A DNA stretch of 64,000 nt from Bacteroidota bacterium (lineage in GTDB: Bacteria; Bacteroidota; Bacteroidia; Cytophagales; Cyclobacteriaceae), in the NCBI GenBank assembly GCA_018267285.1, contig JAFDYU010000002.1, forward strand, positions 1-64,000, given 5' to 3'. The notes under the pieces were generated by a model. That model saw nothing but the letters and a program-made list of their open reading frames with translations, had not been told where the DNA came from and searched no databases. A program made the translations under genes and the position numbers. Positions 1 to 7,673 of the stretch are shown one piece after another (the first letter of the stretch is position 1; each line of letters opens with the position of its first letter).

Positions 1-2482
1 GACCATGGAAACAGACTACCTCGGACTCACCCCGGGTAACTACTACTACATCTCCGTGGACAACTATACCGGGGCGGCTTACCGAGGGACTTTCTCCCTC
101 TGCCTTTCCGATACACCCGGATACAATTATTACCAAGGTGCTCTACCGATTACTGATTTAAATAATTGGTGTTCTTCTAATGCAGCTTATTCTACCATCG
201 GTGCCTCACCCGATAAGGTAAGAGGTTCATGTTGGTCAAACGGGCCAAACTATAATGTATGGTTCAAATTTACAGCGATTACCCCCAATGCCACCATTCA
301 ACTTCAAACCGGAGGCATAAACGGTACACTACAATATCCATTCATCTCATTATGGCAATCGGATGGAACAACTGAAATTGCCTGTAACAAGTACTCAGGT
401 CAATACACGATTCCATCCATTACCGTGAGTTCGCTAGTCGCAGGTAATACGTACTATATCTCTGTAGATAATTACACCGGAGTCAGTTACAGAGGTACAT
501 TTTCTTTGTGTGTTACCAATGTAAGTCCTACCATTTTTTACTCACGTCAGGATGGAGACTGGAACACCACAGGAACATGGTCAAATGTTGGTTACGGGGG
601 TATCAGTTCAGGGACAGTTCCAGGGGCAGGAAATGTGGTAAACATTCAAGATAATAACATTACCGTTTCCTCGGCTGCACAGTGTGCACAGACAAATCTA
701 TCAACCAATACAACTAATGCTTCACTAACCATCACGAATGCTACACTAACTGTTAATGGGCAATATGTTATTACTAATTCTACCAATAATTCCAACACCA
801 CAACTGTACAAACAAGCGGTACTCTTGCTGTCGCCAACAATTTTTCTGCCACAACCAGCGGAGGGTCAACGGGTATTCAAGTGAATGTCCCTTCCGGTAC
901 GATTAGCATTGGGCAAGATATGAGTTGGGCGAGTACCGCGGGAACAACGACAGCCAACACCCTTACGCTGAGCAATACATCCGGTCTATCGGTTGGGCGC
1001 GATGTTAAATTGAATTATACGGGAGGCATGAAGCTAAGCCTAAACTTTAACAACAGTTCTTCTCTTTCGGTTGGGCGCGATTTAAGTTATACCTCATCAG
1101 CTGCATCTCAAACCGAAGTCATATTTAATAATTCCTCCACCATGAGCATTGCGCGAAACATTGTGAGGGGTGGTACGCCATATGGAAATCTTACTTTCAA
1201 TAACAATTCCGTATTGACATTTAACGCAACCGGTTATCAACAAACTATTCCGGCTTCGGCAGGTGCTGGCGGAGATGCCATATACTTCAACGATGTTGTG
1301 CTCAATAACACCAGTGGTTTCCCGTACCCTTTTCTGATGGGAGGAATAGCCACTATTAATGGTACAATGACATTAACCCGAGGCATCGTTCAAACCACAG
1401 CAGCTAACTACATCGCCCTGCTCAATGGAAGCTCCACAACAATTGGTAACACAAACTGCTATATTGATGGACCGATGACCTACGAAGTAGCAAGCAGCAT
1501 ACCAAACACCATACGTAATTTCCCAATAGGTAACAACGGATCTTATCGGCCATTAATACTTCAGGTAACTCATACCAATGCTGCCTCGGTCATCTATACA
1601 GGTCAACATGTTACTTCTTCAGCATACGCCTTGGGATATACATTTGCGCCTACTACCGATAAAGTTTCAGGATTAAGATATTGGACTATCAATAGTTCTG
1701 ATCAATCGAACCTTGCTTCAGCTCAAGTTACATTATACTATGGTTATGGCACAACCGATGAAGTCACTGACCCAGGTAATTTAACCGTAGTCAAGACCAT
1801 TGGTGTCGGCACTACGTGGGTGGATATCGGCAAAACCAGTGCAACTGCTGAGCCTGGAAATATCGTTTCTGGCCCTTTCAATTCGTTCAGCACATTTACG
1901 CTGGCTAATTTAACAGGCGGTGCCAACCCACTTCCCATCAAGCTCCTAAGTTTTGATGGAGAAGATACCGAAGAAGGTGTTCGATTAACTTGGGTAACGG
2001 GCGAGGAAATAAATAACGATCATTTTGAAATTGAACGTTCTGCTCAAGGCACTTCGTGGCAACGCATCCTTTCTCTAAAGGGTGCCGGCACAAAAAATAC
2101 GCCTACCGAATATCAAACGATTGACCAAGATCCATTGGAGGGAACTAACTACTACCGACTTAGGCAAGTAGATTTTGATGGAAGAAGTTCTTCATCTGAG
2201 GCGATCAGGGTATTGGCTAAATCCGTTGGCATTTCTGTTTATCCAAACCCCAGCCAAGGAGCGTCTTTAAAAATCAAGGCTTCCCTTGAAGATAACTCAA
2301 GTTTGGAGATATTAAATTCGTTGGGCACTTCGATTTACAGCGTATCCTGGGGGCAATTACCTGTTGAAAACCAAATCAGAACCATTGAGGCCGCGCAGAC
2401 TTTAACTCCCGGGCTTTACTTTATCAGGATTTCCAACACGAGCAAACAACAAATAGTTAAAGTTATTATTTCAGGCAAGTAA
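1..2482 (+). CDS. T9SS-sorted surface/secreted protein, 3' part only
   Basis: The reading frame is open to the window edge, and the first codons fall inside a repeat, so the true start lies upstream; the ATG at 5 is internal. About 825 residues are visible. The first ~175 hold one complete and one cut-off copy of a beta-rich domain ending in YISVDNYTG..YRGTFSLC, resembling PPC-like adhesion modules. A long Asn/Thr/Ser-rich, beta-helix-like stretch follows (about 180-620). Next is an Fn3-like segment common in T9SS clients (LTWVTGEEINNDHFEIERS). The end is a type A sorting domain, from ISVYPNPSQG (about 747) to the terminal VKVIISGK. By family knowledge this C-terminus directs export through the outer membrane by the type IX system. 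The biological role is unknown; adhesin or matrix protein is a guess. The downstream neighbour is convergent. Confidence 0.85.
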   Translation, partial: TMETDYLGLTPGNYYYISVDNYTGAAYRGTFSLCLSDTPGYNYYQGALPITDLNNWCSSNAAYSTIGASPDKVRGSCWSNGPNYNVWFKFTAITPNATIQLQTGGINGTLQYPFISLWQSDGTTEIACNKYSGQYTIPSITVSSLVAGNTYYISVDNYTGVSYRGTFSLCVTNVSPTIFYSRQDGDWNTTGTWSNVGYGGISSGTVPGAGNVVNIQDNNITVSSAAQCAQTNLSTNTTNASLTITNATLTVNGQYVITNSTNNSNTTTVQTSGTLAVANNFSATTSGGSTGIQVNVPSGTISIGQDMSWASTAGTTTANTLTLSNTSGLSVGRDVKLNYTGGMKLSLNFNNSSSLSVGRDLSYTSSAASQTEVIFNNSSTMSIARNIVRGGTPYGNLTFNNNSVLTFNATGYQQTIPASAGAGGDAIYFNDVVLNNTSGFPYPFLMGGIATINGTMTLTRGIVQTTAANYIALLNGSSTTIGNTNCYIDGPMTYEVASSIPNTIRNFPIGNNGSYRPLILQVTHTNAASVIYTGQHVTSSAYALGYTFAPTTDKVSGLRYWTINSSDQSNLASAQVTLYYGYGTTDEVTDPGNLTVVKTIGVGTTWVDIGKTSATAEPGNIVSGPFNSFSTFTLANLTGGANPLPIKLLSFDGEDTEEGVRLTWVTGEEINNDHFEIERSAQGTSWQRILSLKGAGTKNTPTEYQTIDQDPLEGTNYYRLRQVDFDGRSSSSEAIRVLAKSVGISVYPNPSQGASLKIKASLEDNSSLEILNSLGTSIYSVSWGQLPVENQIRTIEAAQTLTPGLYFIRISNTSKQQIVKVIISGK

Positions 2483-2519
2483 GGGTAGCTTGTCGCTCTT
2501 ACATTGATTGTGTTTCCTC

Positions 2520-3155
2520 CTACAAAAGGTGAAAGCCCTCCTTAGCCATCAACAACAGGCGGATGCCGAAACCAACAAGGCAAATGCCCACCACAATATT
2601 CATGATCATCAGAAAACGATGCGTAATGAGTTTGCGCAACCGGCCGGCCAGAAAAGCTTTTAGTAAATCGGTTAACAAGACCGTGAGTAAGAGTGCGGTA
2701 AAAAAAACGAAAAACTCCGATCCGGTGGTATATCCAAAATCGACAGTTGCAACGCTAAGTGTGCCGACCCAAAAAATCAAGACCATGGGTGTTATACCGT
2801 TGATAATAAATCCCTTCAAAATATATTTCAAAGGTTTGGTTTCGGTTGCTGCGTGAAACGAAACGTGTTTGCTTTTTCTTGCTTTAACAAACAAATGATA
2901 AAGGCCGAATCCAATCAAGATCACTCCTCCTGCGTAAGCCATATTTTTTTTTGAACCGGCATCATTAAGAAACTGGAACAACCCAAAGTAGCATATCGAC
3001 ACATACAGTATATCGCTGATCGAAACTCCAACAGCAACCAAGGCACCGTTCCAAAAACCTTTTTCAACGCTGGTTTGGATTAGTGTAAAAAAAACAGGCC
3101 CTATAAGAAAAGCCAAGAGTACACCCAGTTGAATTCCTTTTAAAACAATAGGCAT
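2520..3155 (-). CDS. LysE family amino-acid-type exporter
   Basis: The 211-residue, very hydrophobic protein has about six predicted membrane segments. Its N-terminus (GIQLGVLLAFLIGPVFFTLI) is typical of LysE/RhtB exporters, which push amino acids or derivatives out across the inner membrane. The length matches the family. Its ATG lies 2 bases after the stop of the GH3-family gene on the same strand, so the two are almost certainly co-transcribed and probably translationally coupled. Substrate cannot be read from the sequence; the GH3 neighbour suggests an amino acid or an acyl-amino acid conjugate (inference). Confidence 0.85.
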   Translation of the reverse strand: MPIVLKGIQLGVLLAFLIGPVFFTLIQTSVEKGFWNGALVAVGVSISDILYVSICYFGLFQFLNDAGSKKNMAYAGGVILIGFGLYHLFVKARKSKHVSFHAATETKPLKYILKGFIINGITPMVLIFWVGTLSVATVDFGYTTGSEFFVFFTALLLTVLLTDLLKAFLAGRLRKLITHRFLMIMNIVVGICLVGFGIRLLLMAKEGFHLL

Positions 3156-3157
3156 GC

Positions 3158-4693
3158 TTAACGTTTTAAGAATTCAGTCCATTCTTCTAATTGTGCATTT
3201 TTCATTACGCGTGGAAATTTATTCTGACCTCCAACTTTTCCTTTGGAGCTGAGGTACTCATGAAATTTTTTTAACGGCAATACTTCCACCAATACCTCTT
3301 TTAACGCTGCGCTTCTTTCCACCGCATAATCGTCATTCAGTTCTTTTAAATGTGCGTCAATTTTATCTTTTAAAATTTTTGAATCCACTTTGTCATCGGT
3401 GCCAATGTACCAATGATGCGCAAACAAGCTGCCGTGCGGAATGCCGGCCACCGTAAATTCGGGAATAGATACATTGAGTTCGTTAGACACCAGTTCCACA
3501 GCCTTATTCATGTTGTCGACCGACAGATGCTCACCGCACAAGCTTAAAAAATGTTTGGTGCGACCGGTGATAATAATTTCTGATTCTTCCACGGACGTAA
3601 ACTTAATCACATCGCCAATCATGTAGCGCCATGCACCCGCGCAGGTGGAGAGCAACAATGCATATTCTTTTCCTTCTTCCACTTCATCAATCATCAACGT
3701 TTCGGCATTGGGTTTGATTTCGCCAGAAGAAAGAAAATTTTTATCGTCAAACGGCACAAACTCATAAAAGAGTCCGTTGTTCAACACCAGGCGCATGGTT
3801 TTTTGTTTGGGCAGAGCCTGGTACGCGATAAACCCTTCCGATGCCAAATACGTTTCGATGTAATAGATCGGACGGCCGAGAAGTTTTTCAAAACTTTTTC
3901 GGTAAGGATCCATCGATACGCCACCGTGCACATACACCCTCAGGTTGGGCCATATCTCATGGATGTGTTTGATTTTGTGATGAGCAATAATTTTTTCAAT
4001 GAGTATCTGAATCCATGCCGGCACACCCACGATGATGCCGATATCCCAGTCGTTGGCTTTGCGCACAATCTGGTTCAGTTTATTATCCCAATTTCTGCTT
4101 TTGGCAATTTTTTTTCCGGGTTTGTAAAAATGCTGAAACCAAAACGGTAAACGCGCAGCCTGGATGCCGCTGAGGTCGCCTTCAAACACACTGCCGGTTT
4201 TATGAAGATGGGTGCTTCCGCCAATCATTAAAATTCCTGCCTCAAAAAAAGCCGAGGGTAACTCGTAGCGCGACAACGAAAGTATCTGCCTAATGCTGGT
4301 GCGCTGAATGGCTTTGGTCATCTCTTTGGTGACGGGAATATGTTTCGAGGCCGACTCGGAAGTGCCTGAGCTTAATGCAAAATATTTTATGCGACCGGGC
4401 CAGCAAATGTTTTTTGCTCCTTTCAACGTGAGCTGCCACCAATCTTTGTAAATTTTATTGTAGTCATGGATGGGCACCGTAGCCTTGTACGATTGATAAA
4501 ACGATTTCCCTTCTTTCCGGAATTGAGAAAGGGTCTTATCGAAATCATAGTATTTGCCAAACTCGGTTTGGCCTGCCGTAATCAGCAATTCTTTCAATAC
4601 TTCTTTTTGCAAATCAAAAGGGGATGTATATTGTTGCTGAAGGCTTTCGCGAAGTTTGATTCCTTTTTTAAGCAACGTACCAATGATGGCCAT
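3158..4693 (-). CDS. GH3 auxin-responsive promoter family protein (acyl-adenylate amido synthetase-like)
   Basis: The 511-residue protein fits the GH3 family in length and organisation. An N-terminal adenylation region has the phosphate-binding stretch FALSSGTSESASKHIPVT (about residues 106-123). The middle has YIETYLASEGF and the acidic LLLSTCAGAWRYMIGDVIKF, the second nucleotide-binding region. A C-terminal cap begins after the TGRTKHFLSLCGEHLS hinge. Plant members join amino acids to acyl acids such as jasmonate or indole acetate via acyl-AMP; bacterial members are widespread in Bacteroidota but mostly uncharacterised. It has no signal peptide, so it should be cytoplasmic. It is first in a two-gene unit with the LysE exporter and diverges from the PLP homeostasis gene across a 29-base gap. 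Confidence 0.85.
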   Translation of the reverse strand: MAIIGTLLKKGIKLRESLQQQYTSPFDLQKEVLKELLITAGQTEFGKYYDFDKTLSQFRKEGKSFYQSYKATVPIHDYNKIYKDWWQLTLKGAKNICWPGRIKYFALSSGTSESASKHIPVTKEMTKAIQRTSIRQILSLSRYELPSAFFEAGILMIGGSTHLHKTGSVFEGDLSGIQAARLPFWFQHFYKPGKKIAKSRNWDNKLNQIVRKANDWDIGIIVGVPAWIQILIEKIIAHHKIKHIHEIWPNLRVYVHGGVSMDPYRKSFEKLLGRPIYYIETYLASEGFIAYQALPKQKTMRLVLNNGLFYEFVPFDDKNFLSSGEIKPNAETLMIDEVEEGKEYALLLSTCAGAWRYMIGDVIKFTSVEESEIIITGRTKHFLSLCGEHLSVDNMNKAVELVSNELNVSIPEFTVAGIPHGSLFAHHWYIGTDDKVDSKILKDKIDAHLKELNDDYAVERSAALKEVLVEVLPLKKFHEYLSSKGKVGGQNKFPRVMKNAQLEEWTEFLKR

Positions 4694-4722
4694 AACTTTT
4701 TAAATTGTGGCTAATTTAGCCA

Positions 4723-5388
4723 ATGGATATCAGAAATAATATTGAGTTTTACCGAAAACAATTCGCGAGTACGGAGTGCAGATTGGTTGCCGTAAGCAAG
4801 ACCCACCCGCCCGAAAAAATTAACGAAGCCTACCTTGCCGGGCAGCGGATTTTTGGCGAAAACAAAGTACAGGAATTACTTGCCAAACAGCCCGTTCTGC
4901 CTGCCGACATTCAGTGGCACCTGATCGGCCATTTGCAAACCAACAAAGTAAAGCAAGTAATACCTTTTGTATCGCTGATTCATTCGGTGGACAGCCTCAA
5001 GCTACTCGAAGAAATAAATAAACAAGCAAAAAAAATAAGCCAAGTTGTGGATTGCCTGCTTCAAGTTTTCATTGCTCGAGAAGAAACAAAATTTGGATTT
5101 GATGAAACTGAATTGACCGAATTGATTCAATCCGAAAAAATCAAATCGTTAGATTCGATCCGAATCCTCGGCCTGATGGGTATGGCTACCTTCACCGATA
5201 ACCGGGAACAGATTCGGCAGGAATTCAGAAAGCTTAAAGCCCTTTTTGAAAAATTAAAAATAATGAACTTACCTCCCCATATTCTTATGAAAGAACTCTC
5301 GATGGGCATGAGCCAAGATTACGAAATTGCCGTGGAGGAAGGGAGCACACTGGTGAGAATTGGAACTTCGATTTTTGGAACGCGATAA
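4723..5388 (+). CDS. YggS/PLPBP family pyridoxal phosphate homeostasis protein
   Basis: The 221-residue protein is a single-domain alanine-racemase-like barrel. PLP lysine K26 sits in LVAVSKTHPP, followed by the family motif IFGENKVQELLAK and, later, WHLIGHLQTNKVK and the phosphate-binding LSMGMSQDYEIAVEEGST near the C-terminus. Members bind PLP and buffer its level and amino acid metabolism; they lack known catalysis. The start is the ATG at 4723, directly after a 13-base palindrome (4709-4721). The next gene, a lone receiver domain, starts 10 bases downstream and is probably co-transcribed. Confidence 0.92.
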   Translation: MDIRNNIEFYRKQFASTECRLVAVSKTHPPEKINEAYLAGQRIFGENKVQELLAKQPVLPADIQWHLIGHLQTNKVKQVIPFVSLIHSVDSLKLLEEINKQAKKISQVVDCLLQVFIAREETKFGFDETELTELIQSEKIKSLDSIRILGLMGMATFTDNREQIRQEFRKLKALFEKLKIMNLPPHILMKELSMGMSQDYEIAVEEGSTLVRIGTSIFGTR

Positions 5389-5398
5389 ATTTTATGCT

Positions 5399-5746
5399 AT
5401 GACGATTTTACTTCTTGATGACGAGAACCTGGAGCTGTTCATCACTAAAACTATTTTAGAGCGCGAATTTCAGGTGCATGGTTTCAATACATTGGACGAA
5501 GCAGTGGCATGGGCAAGAAACAATCCGTTCGATGTCTTGATCAGCGATTACTACCTCGACCGTGGCATGACTGCCCAAAATGCCCTGAAAGCTCTGGAAG
5601 AAATCAAAGGGAAAAATTTTAAGTCGGTGGTGCTCACCAACTACTCCGACCACAAACGAGTTGCCGAAATTATGGCCGCTGGTTTTACGGGCGTGGTGGA
5701 TAAGCCGCTGGAGCTGGCTGAATTGAAAAAGATCATTGGGCTTTAA
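5399..5746 (+). CDS. Single-domain response regulator
   Basis: The 115-residue protein is a CheY-like receiver domain only. The acidic pair D7-D8 (LLLDDEN), phosphoacceptor D50 (DVLISDYYLD), a Thr in VVLTNYS and the conserved Lys in VVDKPLEL are all present, so it should be phosphorylatable. An in-frame ATG exists at 5360 inside the preceding gene, but it adds a charged tail not seen in receivers, so 5399 (MTILLLDDE) is chosen. No output domain and no kinase lie nearby. It presumably acts by protein contact. It ends 7 bases from the convergent amylase gene. Confidence 0.9.
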   Translation: MTILLLDDENLELFITKTILEREFQVHGFNTLDEAVAWARNNPFDVLISDYYLDRGMTAQNALKALEEIKGKNFKSVVLTNYSDHKRVAEIMAAGFTGVVDKPLELAELKKIIGL

Positions 5747-5753
5747 ACATTCT

Positions 5754-7595
5754 CTATTCCAACTCTAAAATTAAGGCATGTAGTGGCTGTAACTTAATTT
5801 CCCCTAAGTTTTCGATCGACTCGCCCGTCATTGCATTTCTGGCTTTGGCCTTTCCTTTCATCATTTCAGCAAACCGCTGTGTATCCAATTTCATTTCTTT
5901 AGTGTTTGTATTCAGAACGATCATCAATACTTGTTTGCTATCGTAGCGGAAGTAAACGTAAACATTGTTTTGTGGTACAAACTGTATCATCTTGCCTGAA
6001 GTAATGGCAGAGGATTTTTTTCTGAAGTTGCCCAGCTTCTTTACATAGTCTTGCACTTCCTTCTCTTCGGTTGTAAGCCCTGCTTGAGTAAACGCATTTT
6101 TTTTGTCGGCAGGCCACCCTCCTGCAAAGTCCAAACGCACCCACCCGTCTTTAGGCCATGTTTTTCCTTTCATCAAAATTTCTTCACCATAATAAAGCTG
6201 CGGAATGCCGCGCGTAGTGAGCAACCAGGTCACGGCCATTTTATATTTATTCACGTCCTCACCCAACTGGCTCAGCGCCCGGTTGGTATCGTGGTTGTTC
6301 AAAAAGCTCACCATCTTCGATGGGTCTTTATACAGAAAATCGTTTGATAAGGTTTGGTACATGTTCCAAAAGCCATCGCTATTTTTATCGAGAGCCGGAA
6401 AGATGCCGTGATAGTTGGTCTGGAAATCAGTTTCACCGGGCAAGTTGCTCTTCTGCGAAATGTTTAAATTATTTTCCATAAAGAAAGCCTGATTGGCTGT
6501 GCCCGTCACCCACGTTTCGCCAAACATGAACATGGATGGATACTCGTTAAAGAGAGCTTGATTGCACCGGTTCATAAAATCCAAATCGTTGTAAATGTAG
6601 GTATCAATGCGCCACGCATCCACACCAAATTCTTCCACCGACCAAAGCGCGTGCTGAATTAAATAATTTGCCATAACCGGGTTGCTTTGGTTGAGGTCGG
6701 GCATCATTTTAGTAAACCATCCATCGAGCATTTGTTTTTTGTCTGCCTTCGATCCGTACGGATCCATGATCGCTGCATCTTTGTACGTGGTGTTGGTGTA
6801 CGTGGGCCACTCGTGCAGCCAGTCTTTCATGGGTTTGTCTTGAATATCGACATGGTAAAGGCCAGCGTGGTTGTACACGGCATCTTGAATCAATTTCATA
6901 CCACGTTTATGAAGTTCATCGCTTAGTTTTTTATAAGCTTCGCTCCCACCGAAGCGAGGGTCGATTTTGTAATGACTGGTCATGGCATAGCCGTGCTCGG
7001 TGCGGTCGGGCATATCGTTTTCAATCACGGGAGTCATCCAAAGTGCAGTAACACCCAAACTTTGCAGATAATCCAAATGATTGATCACGCCTTGCAGGTC
7101 GCCTCCGTGCCTGTAATAAATAGAATCTCGGTTTAAGGATTGGTCGCGCATACCGGCTACGCGATCGTTGGTTGGGTCGCCATTGCTAAAGCGATCGGGC
7201 ATGAGCAGGTAAATCAAATCTGCAGACGAAAGTCCCTGAGCAAAAGTAGTTCCATTGCCTTCCCTCCTTTTCAATAACGGCCAGGTTATTGTATTCTTTC
7301 CAAAATTAATGGTAACGTTTCCGGGTTTGGCAGTTGGGTCAATCTCCAGATCAAGTGCAAGGTATTTGGGGTTGTCCAGCTTATTCACTTTCGCGAGCGA
7401 AACACCCGGGTAATTTACAGACACGGATTGCTCATTGAAATGCGGATCGTTGCTGTGAACCAGCACCTGCACTGTATTCCATTTCATGCCTGCCCACCAA
7501 TGCGGAGGCTCTACCCGATCAATCGACTGCTTTGGTTTTTGAGAAAACGTGAGCAGTGGTAGCAAAGCGAAGAGGATAACTATATTTTTTTTCAT
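5754..7595 (-). CDS. GH13 alpha-amylase / cyclomaltodextrinase-neopullulanase-like, exported
   Basis: The 613-residue protein has a signal peptide (residues 1-19), an N-terminal beta domain of the cyclomaltodextrinase type (about 25-110) and a GH13 barrel. All four GH13 regions are intact: D238..H243 (DAVYNH), nucleophile D331 (GVDAWRID), acid E360 (FMFGE) and D436 (FLNNHD). It hydrolyses alpha-1,4 (possibly alpha-1,6) bonds in maltodextrins. There is no T9SS tail, so it is likely periplasmic, a SusA-like role. It lies last in the minus arm of the starch locus, 78 bases after the larger amylase. Exact specificity is not determinable here. Confidence 0.92.
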   Translation of the reverse strand: MKKNIVILFALLPLLTFSQKPKQSIDRVEPPHWWAGMKWNTVQVLVHSNDPHFNEQSVSVNYPGVSLAKVNKLDNPKYLALDLEIDPTAKPGNVTINFGKNTITWPLLKRREGNGTTFAQGLSSADLIYLLMPDRFSNGDPTNDRVAGMRDQSLNRDSIYYRHGGDLQGVINHLDYLQSLGVTALWMTPVIENDMPDRTEHGYAMTSHYKIDPRFGGSEAYKKLSDELHKRGMKLIQDAVYNHAGLYHVDIQDKPMKDWLHEWPTYTNTTYKDAAIMDPYGSKADKKQMLDGWFTKMMPDLNQSNPVMANYLIQHALWSVEEFGVDAWRIDTYIYNDLDFMNRCNQALFNEYPSMFMFGETWVTGTANQAFFMENNLNISQKSNLPGETDFQTNYHGIFPALDKNSDGFWNMYQTLSNDFLYKDPSKMVSFLNNHDTNRALSQLGEDVNKYKMAVTWLLTTRGIPQLYYGEEILMKGKTWPKDGWVRLDFAGGWPADKKNAFTQAGLTTEEKEVQDYVKKLGNFRKKSSAITSGKMIQFVPQNNVYVYFRYDSKQVLMIVLNTNTKEMKLDTQRFAEMMKGKAKARNAMTGESIENLGEIKLQPLHALILELE

Positions 7596-7673
7596 TATTG
7601 AATCCGTTATATTTTTAGTTCAAATCTTGTACAGAGCACTCTCTAAAAAGAGACGTGAGTTACAGCATCAGCA

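Noticed and set aside
4709-4721. Palindrome GGCTAATTTAGCC in the divergent GH3/PLPBP gap
   Set aside because: It is short, directly adjoins the start codon, and no regulator or second copy supports it as an operator.
5360-5398. Earlier start of the receiver-domain protein
   Set aside because: It overlaps the preceding gene and adds residues before the conserved first beta strand.
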